In this document: one piece after another, positions 33,496 through 45,089 of the stretch | Layout: every line of letters begins with the position of its first letter | Numbering within the stretch: position 1 is the first letter of the stretch | Origin: Neopestalotiopsis rosae | Lineage: Eukaryota; Ascomycota; Sordariomycetes; Amphisphaeriales; Sporocadaceae | NCBI GenBank assembly: GCA_023078685.1 | Contig: JALGAS010000005.1 | Coordinates: forward strand, 3,038,001 to 3,102,000 | Direction of reading: 5' to 3' | Length of the DNA stretch: 64,000 bases | Notes under the pieces: model-generated | What the model was told of the DNA's origin: nothing | Databases searched by the model: none | Seen by the model: only the letters and a program-made list of their open reading frames with translations | Made by a program: the position numbers and the translations under genes

Positions 33496-35124
33496 TTACT
33501 GCTTTCGGTAGCCAGTAGGGTAGGTGCCCGAGGTCACGGTAACGGTGGTAGGTGCCGGGCAAGTGGCGTAGCTATGCCAAGGACTCGTCAGTCTTTGAAT
33601 TCTGATTACTCCAGGAGATGCGGTAGATATCTCGCGAAAATGAACTTACCCTCCCTTCTCAGTCTTCGTGACAGTGGTGGGTACAGTTACCGTGGTGGGC
33701 ACCGTGACGGTAGAGACGACAGGCTAGAGTGGGCCTCGGTCAGTAAAGATTCGGAAAATAGCAGAAGTCGATAGGAAGAAAAGTATAAGGGTATACTCAC
33801 GTATCCACTGCTGGTGACTGTCACAGTCTTGGTCTCGGTGACGGGCTATGATTGACAAAATTAGTACACTTCAAAGTATGTATGACGAGGACTGGAAATG
33901 AATGGAAATTCAGAAGTCGTCGAAACAGGAACTTACGTATCCAGCAGAGGTCACAGTGATAGTCTTGGTCTCAGTGACAGGCTATGATCGAGAGAGTTAG
34001 TATGCTTTTCTAAAGTATATATGATGAGGGGTTTGATCGGATGGGATTCGGAAATAATCAGGACAACAACTCACGTATCCAGCAGAAGTCACGGTGACAG
34101 TCTTGGTCTCAGTGACGGGCTATCAAAGGCATAGTCAGCAAATCCGTTCATTACCTCATCCATTCTGAGCACACTCAGGTATCGACCGAGCCACAGAAGC
34201 ATTGAGGAGTATGCTTACGTAGCCTGCAGAGGTTGTGGTCACGGTCACGGTCTTGGTTTCGGTGGAAGCCTGGGAAGCATTCCGTCAGCATTTATTGGGC
34301 TTTTGACCGAGTTCGCCGTCGTCAGGAGTATAGGATGAAATGACTCACCTTGCCCGAAACAGTGACGGTGGTAGGAACCGTGACAGGGACAGTGATAGTC
34401 TTGTCATTCTCCTTGGTAACAGTGGAGGTGATATATGAGGTGGCGTAGCCAGTCTCTGTGACTGTCTTTCCAGGGCCAGTGACAGTCACAGTGGATGTGA
34501 CGGGCTGTCATATCGATGGTCAGCGTCTCTATCAGACATGAATCAAGCTGGTTCATGCAGCTGTGATGTATGATATCAGGTATGACTTGATAAAAGATCA
34601 CTCACGTATCCAGACTTGGTGACTGTGACAGTGTTGGTCTTGGTGACAGGCTATATCGTCATTAGCTACTGTGGTCCTGCTACCCATCATTCCGAACTAT
34701 ATTCCGAAGACTGGCTTACGTAGCAGTCGGCTGTCTTGGTGACAGTTGTTCCAGGTCCAGTGACGGTGACGGGGTAGGTGATGGTATTTCCTGGCTGGGT
34801 ATATGTGACAGTGCTGCCCTTTCCGGTAATGGTCGAGACGACGGTAGAGTAGCTCGTCACAGTAATGGTCTATGGAAGAGATGGTTATACAAACGGTTTG
34901 TCCGAAAAATTACATTATACTCAAAACGAACCTTGCCAGTTCCATATTGTTGACTGGTGACAGTCACTGTCTTGGGAGCGCAAGTCCCATAACCGTCATC
35001 ACCGGGAACAGGGCTGGCAGCAGCAAGAGCGCTGTTATTTCAATGTTAGTTCCATATGCCGAGAAATGGAGGGACGGTTCAAATACCTCAGGGCGAGAAT
35101 AAGAGATTGAGTCTTGAACATCAT
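33496..35124 (-). CDS. Secreted Thr-rich repeat protein built from duplicated mini-exons
   Basis: Eleven minus-strand exons encode only 274 residues: 35124-35087, 35031-34932, 34869-34720, 34650-34606, 34504-34349, 34269-34219, 34119-34075, 33981-33937, 33845-33801, 33723-33650 and 33571-33496. All phases agree. A signal peptide (to about residue 19, ALAAASP) is followed by a DDGYGTCAPKTVTVTS block, and a matching YATCPAPTTVTVTSGTY block ends the protein, so the two Cys ends resemble each other. Between them lie Thr/Val repeats. Exons 7, 8 and 9 are each exactly 45 bp and encode PVTETKTVTVTSAGY or a close variant; exon 4 is also 45 bp, and exon 6 (51 bp) carries the same core. The neighbouring introns are phase 0 and partly alike. 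The composition suits an O-glycosylated wall or secreted protein. The function is unknown. Confidence 0.85.
33801..34119 (-). repeat. Tandem exon-plus-intron duplication (three 45-bp exons)
   Basis: Exons at 34119-34075, 33981-33937 and 33845-33801 share nearly the same sequence. The introns between them (33982-34074 and 33846-33936) are also clearly related, both containing ctatgat near the acceptor side and an aaagtat-type block. The unit of about 136-138 bp has therefore been copied as a whole. Confidence 0.85.
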
Positions 35125-35270
35125 TTTGAAAATAATTTGATGGAGAACTTGTCAACCACGGTGATTGTTAAAAGCGAGGGATTTGCTGGTAGCGAAGGAC
35201 GAGAGACTCTTGCTGACTTTGGCTTGATGATACCGAAATATGATGATATTTTCGAGTGGATTGGGCGAGA

Positions 35271-35277
35271 CTTTATA
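35271..35277 (-). promoter_or_regulatory. TATA box of the Thr-rich gene
   Basis: TATAAAG on the minus strand, 147 bp upstream of the ATG at 35124. This is a plausible distance for a fungal core promoter; the evidence is the motif alone. Confidence 0.4.
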
Positions 35278-38200
35278 GGAAAACCATGATGGCCGAGGAA
35301 AAGATGTAGCTGATAGAATCGAGTCGATGCGAATATTATTCTCCATTCTCGCTAATTGACCACGAAAACAACCACACTCTTCTGAGCCCACGATAATAGG
35401 CTGCATCGTGCATTCCCGACCTTTCCGGCTCGGCGATCAACACTCGACTGAGATTGACATTACGTGATGATCTAGTCGGAGTAGTTGTGCTCCGAGGTGC
35501 ACCCTTGGGAGGAATACCTAGCCAAGAGTGACACTACTCAACCAAATGATCTTGAATAACCGATCAGCCAACCTCGTTAACACGGGTTTGATGTCCAGGC
35601 GTGACTGGGCTACTTAACTCGCGTTACGCCAACGTATGGTACCTCGTCTATAGAGCTGCAGATCCCTGCATGCAACGTGGTCGTGCTACTTCTGTTACAG
35701 GATTAATGAAAGGCTGCCTGGCCTGCAAAGACCGATCGGGCTACAGACATACATGAATGAGCAGGGCTCAATGAGTTTATTCTGACCACACAGCACTCTT
35801 TCTGCTTCTCGAAAAGTTCGACGCAATTAACTGCAGCCAGTCCACGTTTGCAGCCGTTTCCACTGAGCATAGGGCTCTGAAATGCCTGCCCGCCCGTTGG
35901 AATGTTAAATTAGAGTTGTGAAGGGCATACTTCGTCCTTTGTAGAAGAGTCCCCATGCTGACATCAGATTATCATGTTCATGAAAAGTTTACGAGGAGCA
36001 AGTAAGGTCCTGTAGGATACACGACGTCGAAGTATCCTATACCGATCATCATCCCGTATCCTCAGAGCATTGAAGAGGCTCGGAACGCGAGCCGTATGTA
36101 GAGGATATGCGAAAACTGGTTTGGATAGTCCAAAAGCTGGAGGCGATGGCGAATAAGCTCTGGTTTGGAGTACAACCCTCCATGGGCAGCACCTGCCTTA
36201 GGGCCACTGAGACTAGGTGAATCTAAGTTGTCAGTGGCTGTAAAGAACAAGCTTCAATAGAGCTCGTTTCTCTGGGGTGCATGGTTCTCCTTGTTGTCCT
36301 CAAAGGAGCAGCTGCGTGGCAATTCGTTGGCGACGGCCCGTATATGCGAGGTCAGCTCACTTTCGGGTCCGCCCTAATGCGGTGAGCTGTGTGACCGGTC
36401 AAGGGCTTTAGTGGAGCTAGAGGACAGGTACTGGCAAAGGACTTGAAGAACATTCCGAATGGGTTTAAACGTTTTGTGCAGAAGCTGAAAGATCTTGCGA
36501 GAGAATAATGATTGTTACCAATGATGGGAGCCGATGATGTGTTGTTTTGCGCATCCTGTCACGGCATATTCAGGCTTGGGCACAGTGGCAGTAAGGCTAA
36601 GATATTGTCTGCCGTGTCAACATGCTCAAGATGAGATGTCGGCTGGAGATCGGCCTTATTGCAGAACTTGGAAAACTGCGTCATCTGGAAGGCCGTGCCG
36701 ACTACGAACATGTGTTGTTGGCTGGACTTTGAGATGGGCCTGCTTGTCGAGGCATACCAGTATGTTGGGGTGTTACATAGCAGCTCACACCACTTCCCGC
36801 TTCTCCAAAAATAACTCGAGAATGCCCCCCAAAAGCTGAATAGAAGGACCCGAATGGCGAGTTTACTTACCATTCCCTCAGCCTCGGGACTTGCTAGCGG
36901 AAAATGCAAAATGTCGATCCCCAGAAGTGCATTATACGGTTGAGTGTTAGCGAAGCAACCATGCGTGCCGAGGAAAGTAATGTGTGTTGCTAGTGTTGAC
37001 TGGCTTTGGCTATACAGGCTGACCAGTCGGAGCTTTTCTGGGCGTCCGAAAGCCAAGCCTTACCTGCAGCCTCTGATCGGATCGATGTTGTCGCTTGTCT
37101 GGCCAATGGGTCATAGCATTGGCTGTGGAATATGGTGTGGTCCGGATAGTATTGCAAGACCCGTTGCGCGCCATGGCTGTCAGCATTCTTTCGCATTCCA
37201 ATGAAGGAGTGAAACAGGTTTTCGACCAGCGGGACTAGCCACCGGACATATGTTTGCTACACCAGGAGCAGTTACTGCGCAAGCCAATGGAAGAATGACT
37301 CTGGGCTCGGGAGGGGCTGAGTGGCGCAATTTCTGCTCACACAAGACGCCAAAAAAGGCACAGAGAGGAGGTCAAACCTATAGGCTATGTTGCCTGACTA
37401 TGCTGAGTTGGCGCTATTGAGCTTGGCCGCAGCCGGCGGTAAGCCTCAAGCCTCAGCGTTGCATTTGCCGGGATCAGCCATATTCAGGCTTGATCCTCAT
37501 CATTGACAGTTACCTGTCTTAATATATGAGCTAACGGTTGAAGTTGAAATATGCTCATGCCTGGTGCAAAGAGGCGCCATAAGTCCACCAATCGCTATTG
37601 CTGCCGAATAATACTACGACTCTGCATAGATCCCCAGCATCAATAATGGGGTAAACCCCATAGTGAGCAAGGGTAGAACTTAGATAAATGAGTATATGTG
37701 TTCCTACCGGGAGGGAAGGTAACATGCCTAGGTATGTAGCTGTGTTTGGGCGCAGTCAATCGTTTGCGTAATGGATTGCCTTGGGCCATTCTCACGCATA
37801 AACAATGCCTGTCATGCAGGTCGATGTACCTCGCGCGCTGATTCCTTCCAGCTGACCAGCTGTATCATGGTATGCGGGGGAAGTGCTGATGATCGGCAGG
37901 TCTACGGATAATGGCCAGGTCAAGAGCTCTGTAGGCTTTTGATATATGCGCTGTCACTCGGTTCGAGTAATGCTTTGTTTTCTTAAGTTCTTTATGGTTG
38001 CCTCGGCTGCACTTGGGCTGTCATTCAATGGGCTCAGCTGTCAGCCCGCAGCGCAGCTTTGACCGGTAAAAAGTCCATGATCATGTCGGTCAGCTCACCT
38101 TGAAAGCAAAAGTCGTAAAGAGACGCGATTGCTCAAATACTATGTTTTGTTTGGAGCAAGCGAGGTACTGAGGTTTATGCATTCCGCGCCGTCGATAGGT

Positions 38201-38475
38201 AGGACAATCCGATGAGCTAGTAAGAATCAAACGAGATAGCATTGGGAATCGATGAAGTTTCTGCAAAATCCTTGGGTTCTCAGCCGATGTCCCTACCTTT
38301 GGAATACAATTTCAAGACTCTGGTGTGAGCCATCTGGAAGGCACGACTGATACCAGGAGACTGTATGACGTAGAGTACTGTCAGTATCATCCAAAGCCTT
38401 TCAACTTGTTTGCATCAACATACTGCACATTCATAAATCAGAGAAAGCAGGGGAAATATTACAAGTAGAAGCGCT
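35278..38475. other. Gene-poor stretch, 3.2 kb
   Basis: No intact gene with a recognisable product. Overlapping frames at 36534-36839 (plus) and 36559-37056 (minus, 165 codons) lack a signal peptide, domain or splice structure; the minus one has a fairly natural composition and could be an orphan. No transposase, terminal repeats, tRNA or satellite was seen. Confidence 0.5.
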
Positions 38476-39120
38476 TTAGAGGCAGAAGACCAAAGACGTG
38501 CGGTCATCATCGATAATCATCACAGCACCAAGGCGTCCACCAGTGTAGACTCCTGCCATTGCTTCTGTCAACCTAGACTCTGTCAAAGAAATTCGATACC
38601 AGTCTCGTTGTACGATTTGCCTCAGCTGCCATCCATTTAGCCTGAAACGTATTTCGACGTCCGCCTTGCCATTACGTTCCACGGAAAGGATTTCGTGTCG
38701 CTTCGCAGCAGGCAAACTCAGCCTATAGATCCTTTAATAGAACTGGACCCCAACCTCACGAATATTAAAAACGCCACACCTTGCCTACAGGGACGAGACT
38801 CTGGTCAAAATAGACCTCGGAACTGAGGGATCGAGATACTTCAGCTCGTGGAAGCGATGATACCCAAGCAGCATGGAGCTAAGGCTCGCATCGGGCCGGT
38901 AAACCTTTTTCATTTCGCCTAGAATGAAAGAGCTATGTCTCGCTCATGGCAAAAAGAATGAACGAGACATGATCATCCAATAGATTTCTAGGACGTGACG
39001 CCTGGCGTTAAAGGAATTGAGAGTGGCAACAGTGTTGAACGCATCAGTCCGATTCTTAGGTTCGATCTGAAGCGCTCTTTCAATTCCCAATTCATGATAC
39101 CAAGATTTCATACTATTCAT
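38476..39120 (-). pseudogene. Decayed coding sequence in several frames
   Basis: Four neighbouring minus-strand stretches look coding but lie in different frames. The first starts at 39120 and has a TPR-like core (YHELGIERALQIEPKN). The second contains EMKKVYRPDASLSSMLLGYH. The third reads SEVYFDQSLVPVGKVWRF, and the last is an 80-codon frame containing VEIRFRLNGWQLRQIV that ends at 38476. A good acceptor (TTCATTCTAG) precedes the second, but no donors match. I cannot tell whether this is a frameshifted pseudogene or a real gene whose exons I failed to join. The product is not recognised. It lies just beyond the 3' end of the methyltransferase gene, on the same strand. Confidence 0.35.
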
Positions 39121-39139
39121 ACCCTATCATACCTTTGCG

Positions 39140-40215
39140 TTATACTTTTCGGGCAAGAACCCGCAGCCTAAAGTACCCAAAGTTATACCCGCCCGAAGGG
39201 TTCTTACATACGTGCTCCAAGACCTCCACCACCTCCTTGACACACTCTTCTCTCTCCTGGGGATTCTCAATCGCGTCAAAAAACTGCTTGCCCATCAACC
39301 TGATCCAGCCGTCGACGCCGCCGGCATCGGCGGGCGTCGGCCGCGACTCGAGCTCGACCTTTTCCACCTTCCACCCGCCCACGGCCTCCTCCATGATCTG
39401 CACGGCCCAGCTATCGTCGGGGAAGAACCACGGGTCGGCGGCCAGGGCGCGCTCCAGCCCGACGCGGCGGGCGACGCCCATGAGCAGGGCCGCGCGCATC
39501 TCGGCCACGTTGCCCCGGCCGCCCATCTCAAAGGCAAAAGTGCCGCCCGGTTGCAGCGATCTGTGCACGCCGCGGAAAAAGGACTCTTGCTCGTCGCGCG
39601 GGCAGCGCAGGATCCAGTGCATGGCCGCGTTGGAGAACGCCTTGCTGTAGGACGACTGCTGTAGGGACGGGGTATTGATAATCTCGAGTGCGTCGATAAC
39701 TTGATGATGAGAGTGACTATGTGAGCATGATACACGGAGATTGCAACTAACATCAGAGACTCAAGCCGAGTTTTTGGAAACTGGAACATACCTTCGAAAC
39801 TGCATCGATCATTCTGCGCTTCGGCCGCCGCCTTCTTGGACGACTCAATCATGGACGGCGAGGAGTCTGTACCGTGAATTCTACCACTACCTTTGGAAAG
39901 AACTTCGGCGATCTCAAAGTCGACAATACCATCTAGTTCACTCGTCAGCTCCCTCCCACTGTCATGAGAAGTCTCATGGTGACGAGATAAGTGTATGCTG
40001 TTTCCTTGCTCAAATGAACGTACCACCGCAGCCAATGTCCAATATGACATCGTCAGGTTGAGGTTCCAACCATTGGACAATCTTTTTGGCCAGTTTTGGC
40101 ACAAAAGAGGCGGACTTTTGGTAGGCCTTTTACATGTTTTGTTAGAATATCGGGACTGTAATGGTGATGATGTCTCGCTCACCTCGGAAGACCAGTGGTC
40201 AGTCGTTTGTGACAT
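39140..40215 (-). CDS. Class I SAM-dependent methyltransferase
   Basis: Exons 40215-40183, 40126-40024, 39932-39792 and 39699-39140 join in phase to give 278 residues. The SAM-binding motif I is VILDIGCGDG at about residues 38-47; it is split by an intron and restored by the join. The acidic motif II region is GTDSSPSMI, and the post-motif block is AAMHWILRCP. The pattern is closest to small-molecule methyltransferases of the trans-aconitate methyltransferase type, although the substrate is inferred only from this resemblance. There is no signal peptide or membrane segment, so the protein is cytosolic. A TATATAA box lies about 90 bp upstream. Confidence 0.92.
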
Positions 40216-40302
40216 TTTATTGATTTCCTTTGTTGGTATCAACAATGAACTATCAGGATTCTTGCTGAGATACCAAGTTGTTCAAGTGTTGGGAGACTCG
40301 GT

Positions 40303-40309
40303 TTATATA
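40303..40309 (-). promoter_or_regulatory. TATA box of the methyltransferase gene
   Basis: TATATAA on the minus strand, 88 bp upstream of the ATG at 40215. The rest of the 431-bp gap between methyltransferase and amidase shows nothing else. Confidence 0.45.
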
Positions 40310-40646
40310 GTAGGTCGGTAGCATATAGTGTTGCCGATTGACGCTTGGCAGGAGCCGATGTGTGGAGATGGCTACTTGAACAGATAGGCACCGATCTCGG
40401 AGGCAAATCAACAGGCATTGATTGGACAACCAGCACAAGGGCTTATACTGGGTATTCTTAGTAGAACGGCTTGCTCTAGTTTCTGTCATGGTCAATAGCA
40501 AATGAGGTTGAAGTTGGGTTGAAATGAGGATATGTGAGAGGCAACAGCATGTTTGACCGACATGGATGACTTTTAGACTACGGCCCACGGGACTACTTCC
40601 ACGCCGTACCTGTCAGGATTGCGAAAGAACCATGTCATTAAATGAT

Positions 40647-42408
40647 CTAGTCTAGGTCCAAGTGCTTATACTGCTTATCACCGAGGGAATCCTCGACACG
40701 CTTCATGATGGCTAGTACCTTCTCCTCTTCCAGGCGTCTACCAACAATCTGCACGCCGACTGGCAAGCCATGCATGGCCTCGGCATCGTAGAGCTTATAG
40801 GCGCCCCGAGCAACACCGTTGAGCTTGTTGATCTTGAAGTCCTTGGGTAGCTGATCCAGAGTCTTGTCGACGTGCGTGACTGGGAGTATGCCAGCCGTGT
40901 AATCAAGAATATTGAACAAGAAGGTATAGCCACAGCTGCTAACGGCGTCTCTCATACAGTCGTGAGGAACTGCCGGGGTTGCGTTTGGAGGTGTCAGGAG
41001 ACAGTCGACGTTTGCAGAGTTCCACCACTCGAACCACTTGACGCGGTAGGCCTCGCGCTTTGCTACCAATTTCCAGTTCTCAAAGGCGCTCTTGGGGTGC
41101 CATTCGCGGACCAGCCCAGCCCACACATCGTCCCGTCGAACGTACTTGACCCACAGATAGTACAGGTACTTGAATGGGCGCGGCAGGTTCATCAGCCACT
41201 CCATCTGCGCCGAGCCGGAGTCGTTCCATTCTCCCGTTCTGAAGAAGGATCGAAACATTTGGCAACCATCGGCGTTGAGCAGTAGCGAACCAACTTGCAG
41301 CCCCTCATATGGAGAAGGGGGGTCAATTTCCACAATCTCGTGGCCCTCAGCCCTGAGAGCATCTTCGACCATCTTCATCGCACGTACACATGCAGGGCTA
41401 GGATCCACCACGCCATCCGTTCTCATGACTCCGACACGAAGTTTGGACTTGGAAGTGTACTCCTTTTCAATCTCGGACCTCCATGGCATTGGGTGAACGC
41501 TGGGATCATACGTCCAAGGCTGCATCCCGATCATGGAACGCGAGAAATATGTCAAATCGTTGAGCGTTCTTGTCATGGGCGAAAACACACTCGGGACACC
41601 TTCTTGGCCCGGCATACTTGTAAGCACTCCCAGCTTTGGCCATCGCCCGGTTGAGCATCGCAGACTGTAGATGCCCGAAAAGTGAGCAGGGGCACGCACA
41701 CTGCCGGCTACATCACTACCAATGCCGATTCTGCCACCCAGAGCGAGTAGTGCAGATTCGCCGCCAGTCGAGCCACCTGGGGAATACTTGTTGTTGTGAG
41801 GGTTCATGGCCCGGCCCCAGACATCGTTGGTGGACTCGAAGCTGAGCAGCGTGATGGGGACATTTGTCTTGACATAGGGCACGGCTCCGGCATCCTTCAA
41901 CAGCCGCACCATGGCTCCATCCTGGGTGCCCTTGTTGCCTACGAAACTGCTGAAGCCGACGGTCGTGTCAAAGCCGCCCACTACAATGGTATCCTTTAGA
42001 CTGATGGGGATACCTGCCAATGGTCCTTGCAGATTGATGGAACCATTCTTGATCCACTCCTCGGCCTCTAGGACCATGACTTCGGTGACACAATTTGTCT
42101 TTTCCTGCGCCTTGACGGCAACTCTGCCGTACGTGCGCAAGATGTCCACGGGCTTGATTACGCCGTTTCTGACATCCTGGACTAATCCTTCTATGGGCCT
42201 GTCAATGACTTCCTTATCGAACGCTGTGAAAGGACCCTGGCAATGAGTAAGGCCAAGTAGTCGGCGTTGTCTTTCTTCCTGTTTGAAGCGGCTAGAGGGT
42301 TGGTTTGACATTAGTTCTGGTTCAAATGGACTCGGCCGGTACGAGAGGTATGGAGACGGGGGATATTTCAACGTACCAATCCCGCTTGTGCTGGAAGTAG
42401 GATGTCAT
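40647..42408 (-). CDS. Amidase-signature enzyme (acetamidase-like)
   Basis: Exons 42408-42377 and 42291-40647 join in phase to give 558 residues. The short first exon restores the usual fungal N-terminus MTSYFQHKRD. The Ser-cisSer-Lys triad is complete: Lys110 in IPISLKD, cis-Ser185 in PGGSTGGE and nucleophile Ser208 in GSDVAGSVR. In FAAH and AmdS the oxyanion loop reads IGGS; here it is VAGS, a conservative change. The C-terminal GLPVGVQIVGRR block is also typical. The enzyme should hydrolyse an amide to acid and ammonia in the cytosol; the exact substrate is unknown. Starting from the ATG at 42371 instead would read through the intron and give an unlikely Pro/Ser-rich leader. Confidence 0.93.
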
Positions 42409-43595
42409 ATTTGGCGGGATGATAGGCTCTCTTCTAAGCAAATTACTCAACCCTCTCCACTGCAATGCTGCCCACGAAAAGAAAGGAAAGAGAGACGATG
42501 ATGATCTCGAATTCTTACAAAAGAGAAGGGTGAGAGTGTAGATAACCCAAGTGGGTGATGGGTTGGGGTAAGTGTAAGTAAGTACTACCGATTGATCGGT
42601 TTATGAGCAAGTGAACCGTTCCTTCCCCCACAGTCCTATCTCCAACGAACCAACCCCCCTGGCTTAGCTGGCCTAGCTGCAGGCACCGCTGATAGCCGTC
42701 GGACGCTGGGACATTCCCGGTAGCGAAGCATCACGAGACGTGGACGCAGCTCTATTGCAGTTGCAGGCCGCAGCAGAGCATGGACAGACATCGGCTTACG
42801 AGAGAATTGTCTTATTTAAACCAAGACGATGCCTACATCAAACTTAATATTACGATGCTCCGAGTGCGGTCCTAGCTTTGTGTTTACAGTAGCGACCTTA
42901 CGTATGAACTTTAACTACTTTACCGCTCAGAGAAGCAAATGCATTGTGTCTTTCATTCATGCGCAATGTATTTATTCCCATTACATTGTAATTTCATTAC
43001 AGTCTACTTTGTGCACATGATAGCAATTGTGGTTGCTTGTAAGATCTGATCAGTAGTCATGACACTGTTTGACCAGTCTGATTCTATGTACATGAATCTC
43101 AAGGAAACAGGACCACTATGATTTCTATTCAATACATCCTTTTTCTTCTTCGTCTCTTCTTCTCTAACCAACATTGCCTAGATCGGAGGGGTCGACACGA
43201 TAAATACCCTTGATGGCAGCTCAGTATACTCAACCCCACTCTCCTCGTCTGCTTACCCCACTGTTCGGACAGTACCGAGCGCCGGAGACGTCAAGCAAGT
43301 GGGCACCAGTACCACGGTGGGATCCAGTGTTATCATAGATGCGCCGTGACACTTACACACATATTTAGATCGTCGGCGGGCATGAAAGTCCATCGGATGA
43401 GACATACGTTTATGATAGCACGAAGAAGTCCGGAACATAACTACTAATCTAAATTCCACATTTCTACAACAGATTACGGTTATCTCAAGAGGAACGGAGT
43501 GCCCGAGACTCCATTCCATTGAAACTAGTTTGCATAGATCGGTAGAGAGTTTCGGAACCAAGCACCAAAAGTCCCACAGGGAGAAGAAAGAAATA
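42409..43595. other. Divergent promoter region, 1.2 kb
   Basis: Between the starts of the leftward amidase and the rightward metallo-beta-lactamase-fold gene. Only short, overlapping frames are present. An in-frame ATG at 43530 would extend the rightward gene by 22 residues but has a poorer context than 43596. Confidence 0.6.
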
Positions 43596-44597
43596 ATGTC
43601 CGCCGCCACCGAAAAGCCCGAGTATGACCCCGATCAGTCGGGCGTCTACCTCGTCTGCTCCATGTGCGGAACCCAGTTCCCGACGACGGACCGCAACGCC
43701 CTCAAGACGTGCTTCATATGCGACGACCCGCGCCAGTACACACCGCGGGCGGGACAGTCCTTTACCACGCTGGATGAGATCCGCGGCAGCGGCAAGTACC
43801 AAAACACGTTCCAACCCCTACTGGCAGGCGAGAAGGAGGATGAGGCCACCTTTATTTCCATCGTCACAGAGCCCAAGCTCGCCATTGGCCAGCGCGCCAT
43901 CCTGATCCGCACGCCGGCCGGCAACGTGCTCTGGGACTGCGTGACGCTGCTGGACGCGGCGACCGAGGCCAAGATCCACGAGCTCGGCGGGCTGGCCGCC
44001 ATTGTCATTTCCCACCCGCACTACTACTCGACGCACGCCGCGTGGTCTCGGGCCTTTGGCGGCTGCCCCGTCTACCTGGCGTCCGAGGACCGGCGGTGGC
44101 TGACGCTGTCGTGCCCGCAGCAGGTCTTTCTGGCCGACGGCGAGGACCAGACGGAATTCGACGTGCCGCTGCCCGGCTCGACGGATCTGCCCGGCATCAA
44201 GATCCTCAAGCTCGGGGGCCACTTTCCGGGCTCGCTGGTCCTGCTGTACCAGTCCCGCCTGCTCGTTGCCGATACCCTGTACACGACGCCGGCGGGGCTC
44301 GGCAACTGGGACGTTGACGCGCTGGGCGCGGCGCGCGAGGGGGGACGGCCGCCTGGTCTGAACAGCTACAGCTTCATGTGGAGCATCCCCAACATGATTC
44401 CGCTGGCACCGGGCGAGATCGCACGGATGTGGAGTGTGCTCAAGAAGCACGAATTCATCAGCTCACATGGAGCCTTCGTGGGTATGGACATTGTAGGCAA
44501 GGATACGGCTGAAATGAGAAAGAGGATTTTGGACAGTATGCAGATTCAAATGAGCTATATGGGCTATGGAGATCATACTTTCTTGGCCGAAGACTGA
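43596..44597 (+). CDS. Metallo-beta-lactamase-fold protein with N-terminal Cys pairs
   Basis: A single exon of 333 residues. An N-terminal pair of CxxC motifs (CSMCG at about 21-25 and CFICDD at about 43-48) could bind one zinc. The main domain has the beta-lactamase fold pattern, with a metal-site loop ISHPHYYSTHAAW. The canonical family motif is HxHxDH; here the Asp is replaced and the spacing altered, as in a group of fungal MBL-fold proteins with HPHYY. Further metal-ligand candidates are GGHFPGS and SSHGAF; VADTLY contributes an Asp. The reaction is unknown; hydrolysis of a thioester or lactone-like substrate is a family guess. The coding strand is very GC-rich. Confidence 0.88.
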   Translation: MSAATEKPEYDPDQSGVYLVCSMCGTQFPTTDRNALKTCFICDDPRQYTPRAGQSFTTLDEIRGSGKYQNTFQPLLAGEKEDEATFISIVTEPKLAIGQRAILIRTPAGNVLWDCVTLLDAATEAKIHELGGLAAIVISHPHYYSTHAAWSRAFGGCPVYLASEDRRWLTLSCPQQVFLADGEDQTEFDVPLPGSTDLPGIKILKLGGHFPGSLVLLYQSRLLVADTLYTTPAGLGNWDVDALGAAREGGRPPGLNSYSFMWSIPNMIPLAPGEIARMWSVLKKHEFISSHGAFVGMDIVGKDTAEMRKRILDSMQIQMSYMGYGDHTFLAED

Positions 44598-45089
44598 ATG
44601 AAGAGCATTCTCTAGCTCTCATGATACCTGCCTCATCTCTCAACTATAATAAATTTGAACAATATATCCTAGTCTGGACGAGCCTCTGAACAAGCGAAAG
44701 TGAATCACGTCAATCCCGTCAGGTAGGTGTTCATGACATAAGATATCAGTGGCAAGATACAGGCTGAAATCGTAGTATTTACTATCTGTCAAACGCTGAA
44801 ATACCAAGCTGGAAATTCAACGTGTTTCCTTCCTCTTCATCTGCTGGGCTTCCGTCCTCAAAGGGTCTCTTTGCCATCATGAAATCTATTAAAAGTTGGC
44901 GACGACATCGCCTTGCTCATTGGCGCTACAACGAAACGTCGTGGCCCAAACCCATTCCACTGTATCGAAACGGTCGCCAGAAACTTCCTGCGAAAATTGC
45001 AAAGTATGCGACACCATCGCCATAGAACGCTTTTCTTCCAACAGGGAAATTCGAAACGGTCGTAATAGTGCGAAACCCCGTGATTGATC
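44598..45089. other. Intergenic, 0.49 kb, between converging genes
   Basis: 3' flanks of the MBL-fold gene and DSK2. An AATAAA-like AT-rich segment near 44647 may be a polyadenylation signal. Nothing else recognised. Confidence 0.6.

Noticed and set aside
33801..34119. Regularly spaced 45-bp repeats resembling a CRISPR array
   Set aside because: The repeats are exons in phase 0 with splice signals on both sides, the spacers are related introns, and the genome is eukaryotic.
37430..37450. A 14-bp string (cggtaagcctcaag) shared with about 27508
   Set aside because: A few matches of this length are expected by chance in 64 kb.
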